A model generated the notes under the pieces. It searched no databases and was not told the origin of the DNA. It saw nothing but the letters and a program-made list of their open reading frames with translations. Shown piece after piece: positions 54,467 through 64,000 of a stretch of 64,000 nt of DNA (position 1 is its first letter; each line of letters opens with the position of its first letter). The stretch is from the NCBI RefSeq assembly GCF_000971255.1, contig NZ_BBMC01000004.1, positions 248,001-312,000 on the forward strand, written 5' to 3'. This DNA is from Demequina rhizosphaerae (GTDB lineage: Bacteria > Actinomycetota > Actinomycetes > Actinomycetales > Demequinaceae). A program made the translations under genes and the position numbers.

Positions 54467-55369
54467 TCAGACCAGCCCGGAGTACTGCTGCCACGCGGGC
54501 CCGGCGTCCGGCGCATCGTCGCGCGTCACGGAGGCCTGGATGAGGCCGTACGGCCGGTCGTCGGCGTGGAAGACCTCGTTGTCGTTGGCGATGCCGAAGC
54601 GCGCGAGGTCGTACGCGAAGTGGTGCTTGTTGGGCGCGGACAGGCGCACCTCGACGAGCTCGGGCACCGCCTCGAGTGCGGCCTTGCCCATCTCGTAGAG
54701 CGTCTGCTGGAGCGCGAGCGAGTGGAAGCCGGCGAAGGTCTCGACCAGCGCGGCCTTGATCTCCGCGTAGCTCTCGTCGAAGTCGAAGGTCGCGGCGTCG
54801 ACGTCGCCGAAGCGCCACTTGGCGACGAGCGACGTCGCCATGATGCGGTCCGAGGTGGGCTCGAGCACCGTGTACTCGTCCTCGAGGAAGCCGTGGAACT
54901 CCGAGCCGGACGACTTGAGCACCACGAGGTCCTTGAGGCCGCCCGTGATCCACGTCGCGCCGTCCTCGACGGTCACGGCGACGGTGCGGACCTCCTGGCC
55001 GGAGCGCACCCAGCTGAAGTCGTGCTCGGCACCGCCGACGGAGACGCGCTCCCACGCGAACTCCTCGAGCTCGACGCGCGCCTGGTCCACCGGCGCGACG
55101 TCCGCGACGAAGTGCGTGGCGAGGGCGAGCGCGTAGCGCTCGAGCGAGGCGAGCCCGACGGTCTTGGCGAACGCGTACGACGTCTGCTTCTGGGTGTCCG
55201 TGGGGAGCACGGCGCCCTGGTCGCCCGTGAGGTGCGCCTCCTCGAAGGCGCCGCGCAGGCACGTCGAGACGTTGACGTCGCGGATCTCGTGGCGCGGGCT
55301 GTCCCGCACGATGCGCACGATGCGGTTCTCCGCCTTGCCGTACTGGTGGTCCCCGAGGATGATCGCCAT
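54467..55369 (-). CDS. Urate oxidase (uricase)
   Basis: 300 residues. Uricase motifs: ILGDHQYGKAENRIVRIVRD with the catalytic Lys, VLPTDTQKQTSYAFAK with the catalytic Thr, HFVADVAPVDQARVELEEFAWERV, LVVLKSSGSEFHGFLEDEYTVL and the His/Gln region LSAPNKHHFAYDLARFG, EVFHADDRPYGLIQASV. Cofactor-free oxidation of urate by oxygen gives 5-hydroxyisourate and hydrogen peroxide. The chain is complete and near the usual 300 residues. A 109-base gap to allantoinase carries the shared ACATCAACATTTCG motif, so it probably has its own promoter. Confidence 0.96.
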   Translation of the reverse strand: MAIILGDHQYGKAENRIVRIVRDSPRHEIRDVNVSTCLRGAFEEAHLTGDQGAVLPTDTQKQTSYAFAKTVGLASLERYALALATHFVADVAPVDQARVELEEFAWERVSVGGAEHDFSWVRSGQEVRTVAVTVEDGATWITGGLKDLVVLKSSGSEFHGFLEDEYTVLEPTSDRIMATSLVAKWRFGDVDAATFDFDESYAEIKAALVETFAGFHSLALQQTLYEMGKAALEAVPELVEVRLSAPNKHHFAYDLARFGIANDNEVFHADDRPYGLIQASVTRDDAPDAGPAWQQYSGLV

Positions 55370-55423
55370 GGCTGCCTCTCGCGAGTAGGTGGGTGCCTGC
55401 TGGCACCGTAGAGGATGGTGATT

Positions 55424-55443
55424 ACATCAACATTTCGAGGGGT
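55424..55443. promoter_or_regulatory. Shared purine-catabolism motif, copy at uricase
   Basis: ACATCAACATTTCGAGGGGT, 55 bases upstream of the uricase start on the opposite strand to the gene. It matches 16 of 20 bases of the copy before pucG (38807). Confidence 0.55.
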
Positions 55444-55478
55444 CACATCGTTCTGCCGGGCCCCGGCCCCACCAGGGT

Positions 55479-56795
55479 TCAGGGCCGCTCGATGAGCTCG
55501 CCCTCGCTCGTCTCGGAGCCCGCGATCCACACGCGGCGCACCCGGCCGGCGAGCGCGCGACCGTCGAACGCGGTCACCTTGTTGCGGTGCTCGAGCGCGT
55601 CCGCGTGCACCTCCCACGGCACGTCCGGCGCGAACGCGATGAGGTCCGCGTCGCGGCCCGCCTCGATCGCGCCCTTGGTGGCGAGCCCCGCCCACGCGGC
55701 GGGGATCGCCGAGGTCCACTCCGAGACCGCCGCGAGGCCGTAGCCGCGCAGCCGCGCCCCGGTCCACACGGCCGGCAGCGCGACCTGGAGGCCCGCGATC
55801 CCGCCCCACGCGACCGAGAAGTCGCCCGCGCCCGCGAGCTTGAGGTCCGCGGTCGCGGGGGAGTGGTCGGACGCGACGAAGTCGATGACGCCGTCGGCGA
55901 GCGCCTGCCATAACGCCTCGCGGTTCGCCTCGGAGCGGATGGGCGGGCAGCACTTGTACTGGGTCGCGCCGTCGTCGATGTGCTCCGCGTCGAACGTGAG
56001 GTAGTGCGGGCAGGTCTCGGCCGTGAGAGGCAGCCCCTCGGCCTTGGCCTCGGCGACAAGCGGAAGAGCCGAGGCCGCCGACAGGTGCAGGATGTGCGCC
56101 CGCACCCCGGTCGCGCGCACCCCGTCGATCACCGCCGCGATCGCGCTGGTCTCGGCCTCCTCGGGCCGCGAGCCGACGAACGTGTCGTACCCGCGCCCGA
56201 CCCCGTCCTCGTGCGCGGCGAGCACCTCGGGGTCCTCCGCGTGCACGATGAGCAGCCCGCCGAAGCCCGCGATCTCCTCCATCGCGGCGCGCAGCAGGGC
56301 GCGGTCGAGGTAGCCGAACTCGTCGACGCCCGACGGCGCGAGGAAGCACTTGAAGCCGAACACGCCCGCGTCCCACAGCGCGCGCAGCGACCCGAGGTTC
56401 TCCGGCACCGCGCCGCCCCAGAAGCCGACCGTGACGTGCGACTTGCCCGCGGCGGTCGCGCGCTTGACCTCGAGAGCGTCGGGCGTGGTCGTCGGCGGGA
56501 TCGAGTTGAGGGGCATGTCGATGAGCGTGGTGACGCCGCCGGCGCGGGCGGCCCGCGTGGCGGAGTCGAAGCCCTCCCACTCGGTGCGGCCCGGCTCGTT
56601 GACGTGGACGTGGGTGTCGACGCCGCCCGGCATGAGCACCTCGTCCGGGCCGAGCGCGACCTCGGCGGCGGCGGACATCGGCGCGTCGAGCGCGCCCACG
56701 GCGACGATGCGGCCGGCATCGATCGCGACGGCTGCCGGCTCCTCGCCGGTGGGCAGGATGGCGCGCTCGGCGCGGATGACGAGGTCGTGGGTCAT
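55479..56795 (-). CDS. allB: Allantoinase
   Basis: 438 residues. Dihydroorotase/allantoinase amidohydrolase: PGGVDTHVHVNEPGRTEWEGF with the zinc His-x-His and the VNEPGR motif diagnostic of allantoinase, GVTTLIDMPLNSIPPTT, GFKCFLAPSGVDEFG with the bridging lysine region, LIVHAEDP, HILHLSAA, AETCPHYLTF and VASDHSPA. It opens the hydantoin ring of (S)-allantoin to give allantoate. Oriented like uricase and divergent from xdhC. Confidence 0.96.
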   Translation of the reverse strand: MTHDLVIRAERAILPTGEEPAAVAIDAGRIVAVGALDAPMSAAAEVALGPDEVLMPGGVDTHVHVNEPGRTEWEGFDSATRAARAGGVTTLIDMPLNSIPPTTTPDALEVKRATAAGKSHVTVGFWGGAVPENLGSLRALWDAGVFGFKCFLAPSGVDEFGYLDRALLRAAMEEIAGFGGLLIVHAEDPEVLAAHEDGVGRGYDTFVGSRPEEAETSAIAAVIDGVRATGVRAHILHLSAASALPLVAEAKAEGLPLTAETCPHYLTFDAEHIDDGATQYKCCPPIRSEANREALWQALADGVIDFVASDHSPATADLKLAGAGDFSVAWGGIAGLQVALPAVWTGARLRGYGLAAVSEWTSAIPAAWAGLATKGAIEAGRDADLIAFAPDVPWEVHADALEHRNKVTAFDGRALAGRVRRVWIAGSETSEGELIERP

Positions 56796-56830
56796 GGCTT
56801 CCCTCCACGGCTGCTGACAGACTGGCGGAC

Positions 56831-57725
56831 GTGTTCGAGATCGCGCGCGAGGCGCTGGGGGTGCTGCACGAGGGCGGCGCGCTCGGCGTCGTCGTGGTGA
56901 CCGGCGTCCACGGCTCCACGCCGCGCGCCCCCGGCTCCACCATCGCAGTGTGCGCCGACGGGCGCGCGATCGGCGCGATCTCCGGCGGCTGCCTCGAGTC
57001 GGAGGCCTACGAGCTCGCGCTCGCGCGCCACGCGGACCCGGCGCCGGTGACCGAGACGCTCGGCGGCGAGCCGGACCTCTACCGCCCGGGTCTCGCGTGC
57101 GGCGGCGCGGTCGACGTGATCGCCTTCCGCGTGGGACCCGGCGACCACGACGTCGTGGCAGCGCTCGAGGCCTCCCTCGACGACGGCGAGGTGACCCTGG
57201 CCCTTCCGGGCGGCCACCGCATCGTCCGCCCGCGCGCCCCGCGCCTGGTGATCGTGGGCGCCGTCGACTTCTCGCCGGCGCTCGCCGCGGCCGGACGTGC
57301 GCTCGGCTACCGCGTGCTGGTCGTCGATCCGCGGCCGGTCTTCGCGACGCCCGAGCGGCTGCCCGCGGCGCACGAGGTCCACGTCGCGTGGCCCGACGCC
57401 TTCCTCCGCGGCCTCGACATCGAGGACGGCACCGTGATCTGCGTGCTCACCCACGACGACCGCGTCGACGTGCCCGCGCTCGAGGTCGCGCTCGCCTCGC
57501 CCGCCGGCTACGTCGGCGCGATGGGCTCGCGCGTCACGCACGAGCGCCGGGTCGAACGGCTGCGCGAGGCCGGTGTGGGGGACGATGCGCTGGGCCGGCT
57601 CCGCTCGCCGATCGGCCTGGACCTGGGCGGGTCGAGCCCGGCGGAGACCGCGGTGGCGATCCTCGCCGAGGTGATCGCGTCCGACACGGGCGCGAGCGGG
57701 CGGCCGCTGCGCGAGACGGGCGGCG

Positions 57726-57751
<26 letters not shown>
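56831..57751 (+). CDS. XdhC-type molybdenum cofactor insertion/sulfuration factor
   Basis: 306 residues from GTG 56831. XdhC family: [45 protein letters not shown] (with the conserved SGGC cysteine) and a C-terminal Rossmann domain ([54 protein letters not shown]). It binds the molybdenum cofactor, promotes its sulfuration and delivers it to xanthine dehydrogenase, encoded convergently; the two genes overlap by 26 bases at their ends. CAGACT 7 bases before the GTG suggests leaderless translation. Confidence 0.9.
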
Positions 57752-60487
<2,736 letters not shown>

Positions 60488-60491
<4 letters not shown>

Positions 60492-61288
60492 GCGAGCTCC
60501 TCGGCGACCTCGGCGGCGAGCACGCCGGCGACGTGACGGCGCCAGTCCGCGCTGCCGAGGGCGTCGGTGTAGAAGCCCTCGGCGGCCCGCGCATCGTCCC
60601 GCGCGGTGGCGGGCGACGGGGGAGCGGGGTAGCGCAGCACGGCGGGCGTGAGCGTGGCGGCGGTGACGACGATGACGGTGCGGCCGTCGGCGTGCGCGCG
60701 GCCGGTGACGACAGCGCCCGAGCGACCCAGCTCCGCGAGCGCGATCTTCCGCAGCGCGGTGCGGGCCCGGAGGGCGTCGGCGCCGATGCGCACCTCGCGG
60801 ACGAGATCGCCGTGCGCGAGGGTGGTGGTGCCGTTGCCAGTCGGGAGGGACGCGACGGGGACGATGCGCTCGTCGCCGTCCGCGGTCCACAGGAGGGCGT
60901 CGGCGTCGAGGGTGGCGCACGCGGCGAGCATCGCGCCGGCGGAGTACGCGCGGCAGATGTTCCCGACGACCGTGGCCTCGTTCCAGATCTTGAAGCTCGC
61001 GAGCAGCGCGTTCGCGGCCTCGGCGAACAGCGGCTGCGCGGCCCAGCCGATGTGGGGCGGCAGGGCGAGGAGGTCGGCGATGGTGCACGACGGCCCGATG
61101 GTCAGGCCCTCGCGGCTCACCTCGAGGCGCGGGCCGGGCAGTCCGGCGAGGTCGACGAGCCCGGTGACGTCGCGGTTGGGCTCGGAGAACAGCCACGTGC
61201 CGCCGGCGAGGAAGCGCTCGCCGGGCGCGAGCGCCAGATCCGCGCGGGAGGTCGCGACGCGGTAGCCGGTGACGGCGGAGAGGTCCAT
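60488..61288 (-). CDS. Xanthine dehydrogenase, FAD-binding subunit
   Basis: 266 residues. FAD-PCMH fold: [13 protein letters not shown] (pyrophosphate loop), [51 protein letters not shown] and a C-terminal CO-dehydrogenase flavoprotein-like domain ([21 protein letters not shown]). It takes electrons from the Fe-S clusters of the fused subunit and passes them to NAD+ or another acceptor. First gene of a two-gene operon; its TGA overlaps the start of the fused subunit by four bases. Confidence 0.9.
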
Positions 61289-61337
61289 CGCGCCCTCCTC
61301 TCGACGGGTGACCTGCGGGCGAGTCTGCCACGCGCCA

Positions 61338-61359
61338 ATGTCACGGTTATGTCACGGAA
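61338..61359. promoter_or_regulatory. 11-bp tandem direct repeat in the xdh/transporter divergent promoter
   Basis: ATGTCACGGTT (61338-61348) is followed at once by ATGTCACGGAA (61349-61359), one helical turn apart. It lies 50 bases upstream of the FAD-subunit start and about 160 bases from the binding-protein gene; a regulator or polymerase contact site is likely. Confidence 0.5.
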
Positions 61360-61403
61360 CCCTGAATTTACGAGGGCGAAACACAAGGGCGCATGTTCAT
61401 GAA

Positions 61404-61414
61404 ATCTACATTCC
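61404..61414. promoter_or_regulatory. Weak third copy of the purine-catabolism motif
   Basis: ATCTACATTCC, 10 of 11 bases identical to the core of the pucG copy. It is part of an imperfect palindrome GAAATCTACATTCC in the divergent xdh/transporter promoter. Confidence 0.35.
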
Positions 61415-61518
61415 ATAACGTCGTGCCGACGTGCCGGAGTCATGTCCGGGCGCCGCGGGAGAGACCCCACCACGATGCTCCCTCGGCTGACCTTGCGTCC
61501 AACCACGAGGGAGAACTC

Positions 61519-62610
61519 ATGCGTTTCATCAACGGCAAGGCGGGGCGGCTCTCGGCCGCCGCTGCCGGCGTGGCTGTCGCCGCGCTCGCGCTCGCGGCGT
61601 GCTCGTCCGGCGAGGCCGACACCGGCTCGTCCGCCTCGGCCGACGCCGAGGACGCGATGGAGGCGCCCGCGTACGGCGACTTCACCGTCCAGCTGTCCTG
61701 GATCAAGAACGAGGAGTTCTCCGGCGAGTTCTTCGCGGACTCGATGGGCTACTACACCGAGGCCGGCTTCGACGCGGTCGAGCTGGTGCCCGGACCGTCG
61801 ACCGGCGCCGCCGAGCTGCTCTCCGGCACCGCCGACGTCGCGCTGTCCGACGCCGTCTCGATCGGCTCGGCCGTCGCCGCCGAGGAGGCGCCGCTGAAGA
61901 TCATCGGCACGACGTACCAGAAGAACCCGTTCACGGTCCTGTCGCTGGCGGACGGCGGCAACATCATGACCGCCGAGGACATGGTCGGCAAGAAGATCGG
62001 CGTCCAGGACTCCAACACCGCGCTCTTCATGGCGCTGCTCGCCGCGAACGGCCTCACCGAGGACGACGTCGAGATCGTCCCGGTCCAGTACGACCCCGCG
62101 CCGCTCACCAACGGCGAGGTCGACGGCTTCATCGCGTACCTCACCAACGAGTCGATCACCGTCGCGGCCGCCGGCTACGACACCGTCAACCTGCCCTTCG
62201 CGGACAACGGCCTGCCGTTCGTCGCTGAGACCATCACGGTCACCGACCAGTCGATCGCGGAGAACCGCGACGCGCTCAAGGCGTTCCTGGTCGCGGAGAT
62301 CAAGGGCTGGACCGACGCGGTCAACGACCCGGAGGAGGGCGCCCGCCTCGCGTACGAGGAGTACGGCGCCGACCTCGAGCTCAACCCGGAGAACTCGATC
62401 GCGGGCGCGATCGCGCAGGCCGAGGACCTCGTGGTCTCGGACGAGACCGTCGCGAACGGCCTCTTCACCATCTCCGAGGCGCTCCAGGCCTCCACCCTCG
62501 AGTCGCTCGCCGGCGCGGGCATCGAGCTCGAGGCCGCGGACCTCTTCGACCTCAGCCTCCTGGCCGAGGTCTACGAGGAGAACCCCGACCTCGTCGCCTA
62601 CGCGGGCTGA
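61519..62610 (+). CDS. ABC transporter substrate-binding lipoprotein, NMT1/THI5-like
   Basis: 363 residues. Lipoprotein signal MRFINGKAGRLSAAAAGVAV...LALAACSS, then an acidic Ser/Ala linker and the NMT1/THI5 fold: TVQLSWIKNEEFSGEFFADSMGYYTEAGFDAVELV, GTADVALSDAVSIGSAVA, KKIGVQDSNTALFMALL, YLTNESITVAAAGYDT. Members of this family bind pyrimidine, riboflavin, nitrate, sulfonate or related compounds. Divergent from the xanthine dehydrogenase operon, so a purine or purine product such as urate or allantoin is the favoured substrate (inference). GAGGGAGAA ribosome site before the ATG. Confidence 0.87.
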   Translation: MRFINGKAGRLSAAAAGVAVAALALAACSSGEADTGSSASADAEDAMEAPAYGDFTVQLSWIKNEEFSGEFFADSMGYYTEAGFDAVELVPGPSTGAAELLSGTADVALSDAVSIGSAVAAEEAPLKIIGTTYQKNPFTVLSLADGGNIMTAEDMVGKKIGVQDSNTALFMALLAANGLTEDDVEIVPVQYDPAPLTNGEVDGFIAYLTNESITVAAAGYDTVNLPFADNGLPFVAETITVTDQSIAENRDALKAFLVAEIKGWTDAVNDPEEGARLAYEEYGADLELNPENSIAGAIAQAEDLVVSDETVANGLFTISEALQASTLESLAGAGIELEAADLFDLSLLAEVYEENPDLVAYAG

Positions 62611-62625
62611 TCTGCGGGAGCACCA

Positions 62626-63450
62626 GTGACCGACGTCACCGAGACCGGTGCCCGGGGCGAGACCGCCCCGGGCACCGGCCTGCAGATCTCCGGGCTCACC
62701 AAGGTCTTCTCCTCCGGGAAGAAGACCGTCACCGCGCTCCAGGACGCGAACCTCCACACGGACCGCGGGTCCTTCCTGGCGCTGCTGGGCCCGTCCGGCT
62801 GCGGCAAGTCGACGATCCTGCGCATCCTCGCGGGCCTCGAGCAGCCGACGAGCGGCTCGACGCGCGTCGACGGCCGCTCGCCCAAGGACTTGCGCGCGTA
62901 CAACGAGCTGGGCATCGCGTTCCAGGACTCGGCGCTGCTGCCGTGGCGCTCCGTGTACAACAACATCAAGCTGCCGTTCGAGGTCTCCGGCAAGCCGGTC
63001 GACCACGACTACATCGAGGAGCTCATCGAGCTCGTCGGCCTCAAGGGCTTCGAGAAGGCCAAGCCCGCGCAGCTCTCGGGCGGCATGCGCCAGCGCGTGT
63101 CGATCGCCCGCGCGCTCGTGCTCAAGCCGTCGGTGCTGCTCCTCGACGAGCCGTTCGGTGCGCTCGACGACATGACGCGCCAGCGCCTCAACCTCGAGCT
63201 CATGCGCATCCTCGCCGCGAAGCCGGCGACCACCCTGCTGGTGACCCACGGCATCTCGGAGGCGATCTTCCTCGCCGACCAGGTCGCCGTGATGAGCCCG
63301 CGCCCGGGCCGGGTCAAGGAGGTCATGCAGATCGACCTGCCGCGCCCGCGCACCCCCGACATCCAGCGCAGCCCCGAGTTCCACGCCTACGTCGACCAGG
63401 CCTCCGAGCTGCTCTTCGGCGTCGGCGGCGCGGCCACCGAGGACCACTGA
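62626..63450 (+). CDS. ABC transporter ATP-binding protein, SsuB/TauB/ThiZ-like
   Basis: 274 residues from GTG 62626. Walker [10 protein letters not shown]-loop [18 protein letters not shown] (the LLPW motif of the nitrate/sulfonate/taurine group), signature LSGGMRQRV, Walker [16 protein letters not shown], switch His in [10 protein letters not shown]. It energises the importer whose binding protein precedes it by 15 bases and whose permease overlaps it (TGATG). Confidence 0.94.
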   Translation: MTDVTETGARGETAPGTGLQISGLTKVFSSGKKTVTALQDANLHTDRGSFLALLGPSGCGKSTILRILAGLEQPTSGSTRVDGRSPKDLRAYNELGIAFQDSALLPWRSVYNNIKLPFEVSGKPVDHDYIEELIELVGLKGFEKAKPAQLSGGMRQRVSIARALVLKPSVLLLDEPFGALDDMTRQRLNLELMRILAAKPATTLLVTHGISEAIFLADQVAVMSPRPGRVKEVMQIDLPRPRTPDIQRSPEFHAYVDQASELLFGVGGAATEDH

Positions 63451-64000
63451 TGGGGCGCAGGCTGCCGGCGTGGGCGACCGCGTCCCTCAGCGCCCTCGGG
63501 CTGGTCGCGTTCTGGTGGATCGCCTCGGTGACGATCTTCGCGAACGTCGGCTCGGGCAACACCAAGGCGATCCCGAGCCCCGTGCAGGTGGTCGAGGAGT
63601 ACGGCAACGTCGGCTTCGACTTCTACGTCACCAACTTCTCCGTCACCCTCAACGAGGCCGTGCAGGGCTACCTGTGGGGCAACGGCGTCGCGCTCGTGCT
63701 CGCCGCGCTGGTGATGGTGCTGCCGCGCCTCGAGGGCGCCGTCATGCAGCTCGCGGTCATCTCGTACTGCATCCCGATCGTCGCGATCGGCCCGCTGCTC
63801 GTCCTGATCTTCGAGGTGCCCAAGAAGGGCGAGCCGTCCGGTACCGCGATCTTCATCGCGGCGCTGTCGGTGTTCTTCACCACCGTGGTCGGCTCGCTGC
63901 TCGGCCTGCACGCCGCGGACAAGGCGAGCCTCGACGTCGTGCACGTCTACGGCGGCAACGCGTGGGTGCAACTGCGCAAGGTGCGCGTGATCGCGGCCCT
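63450..64000 (+). CDS. ABC transporter permease, SsuC/ThiX-like (3'-truncated by window end)
   Basis: The frame starting at ATG 63450 stays open to the last base, giving 183 residues of a roughly 270-residue permease. ASLSALGLVAFWWIASVTIF is the first membrane helix, AIPSPVQVVEEY the conserved periplasmic segment, and SVTLNEAVQGYLWGNGVALVLAALV and ISYCIPIVAIGPLLVLIFEVPKKGE the next helices; the EAA loop is just beginning (HVYGGNAWVQLRKVRVIAA). The motif order is that of BPD_transp_1 permeases in sulfonate/pyrimidine importers. It overlaps the ATPase gene stop by one base. Confidence 0.88.
   Translation, partial: MGRRLPAWATASLSALGLVAFWWIASVTIFANVGSGNTKAIPSPVQVVEEYGNVGFDFYVTNFSVTLNEAVQGYLWGNGVALVLAALVMVLPRLEGAVMQLAVISYCIPIVAIGPLLVLIFEVPKKGEPSGTAIFIAALSVFFTTVVGSLLGLHAADKASLDVVHVYGGNAWVQLRKVRVIAA

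Overview
The window is a gene-dense, very GC-rich (clearly above 70% by eye) stretch with strong G/C third-position bias, many GTG starts and many ATGA/GTGA stop-start overlaps. Together with a class Ib nrdHIEF operon, a CebEFG-type sugar transporter with a CebR-like repressor, a Cys-Ser-Gly histidine ammonia-lyase and an HspR-type HAIR operator, this points to an actinobacterium, probably of the order Micrococcales. The genus cannot be named safely. I see no tRNA, rRNA, CRISPR array, transposase, integrase or prophage gene. The content is core and catabolic chromosome, not an island.

Layout. 1-7889: end of an oligopeptide-type ABC transporter (two ATPases), then GH1, a beta-phosphoglucomutase/GH3 in-frame fusion, an Sde182-like (DUF1593) protein and a GH43, a plant-polysaccharide operon. 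7900-12550: etfBA, an SDR, two unknowns and a NifS/IscS-type cysteine desulfurase. 12554-17550: a HutC-type GntR regulator facing a PhnDCE-type transporter and two paralogous tyrosine phosphatases. 17560-25419: a histidine-utilisation operon (hutH-hutU-M20 hydrolase-hutF-hutI) divergent from an IclR regulator, with a palindrome between them. 25420-31966: a 170-bp tandem duplication, mnmA, a small lipoprotein, then a CebEFG-like transporter and LacI regulator behind two GAGAGCGCTCTC operators. 31978-36023: TetR/SDR pair, gamma-carbonic-anhydrase-like protein, Hsp20 with a HAIR operator, and a DUF1275 membrane protein. 36138-45574: ureide catabolism (acetamidase-like, AtzH-amidase fusion, PucG, M20 amidohydrolase, TetR), a small membrane protein, PhzF, MocA-like protein, UraD, UraH and a DsbA/FrnE protein. 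45675-54211: pgi, AhpD-like protein, unknowns, guanine deaminase and nrdHIEF with NrdR boxes. 54467-64000: uricase, allantoinase, XdhC, a 2Fe-2S/molybdopterin xanthine dehydrogenase fusion, its FAD subunit, and an NMT1/THI5-like ABC transporter cut by the window end.

How it works together. Most genes feed carbon and nitrogen salvage. Guanine deaminase, xanthine dehydrogenase, uricase, UraH, UraD, allantoinase, an allantoate-amidohydrolase-type M20 enzyme and PucG give a nearly complete path from guanine to oxalurate. The AtzH-amidase fusion beside pucG is a good candidate for the next, poorly characterised step. A short motif (ACATCAACATTYCG) is shared by the pucG and uricase upstream regions, with a weaker copy upstream of the transporter.

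Other signals: a nine-base word, GACGATGCG (either strand), occurs about three dozen times; several genes start 6-8 bases after a -10-like hexamer, suggesting leaderless mRNAs; REP-like intergenic repeats occur near 25.5, 35.15 and 54.3 kb.
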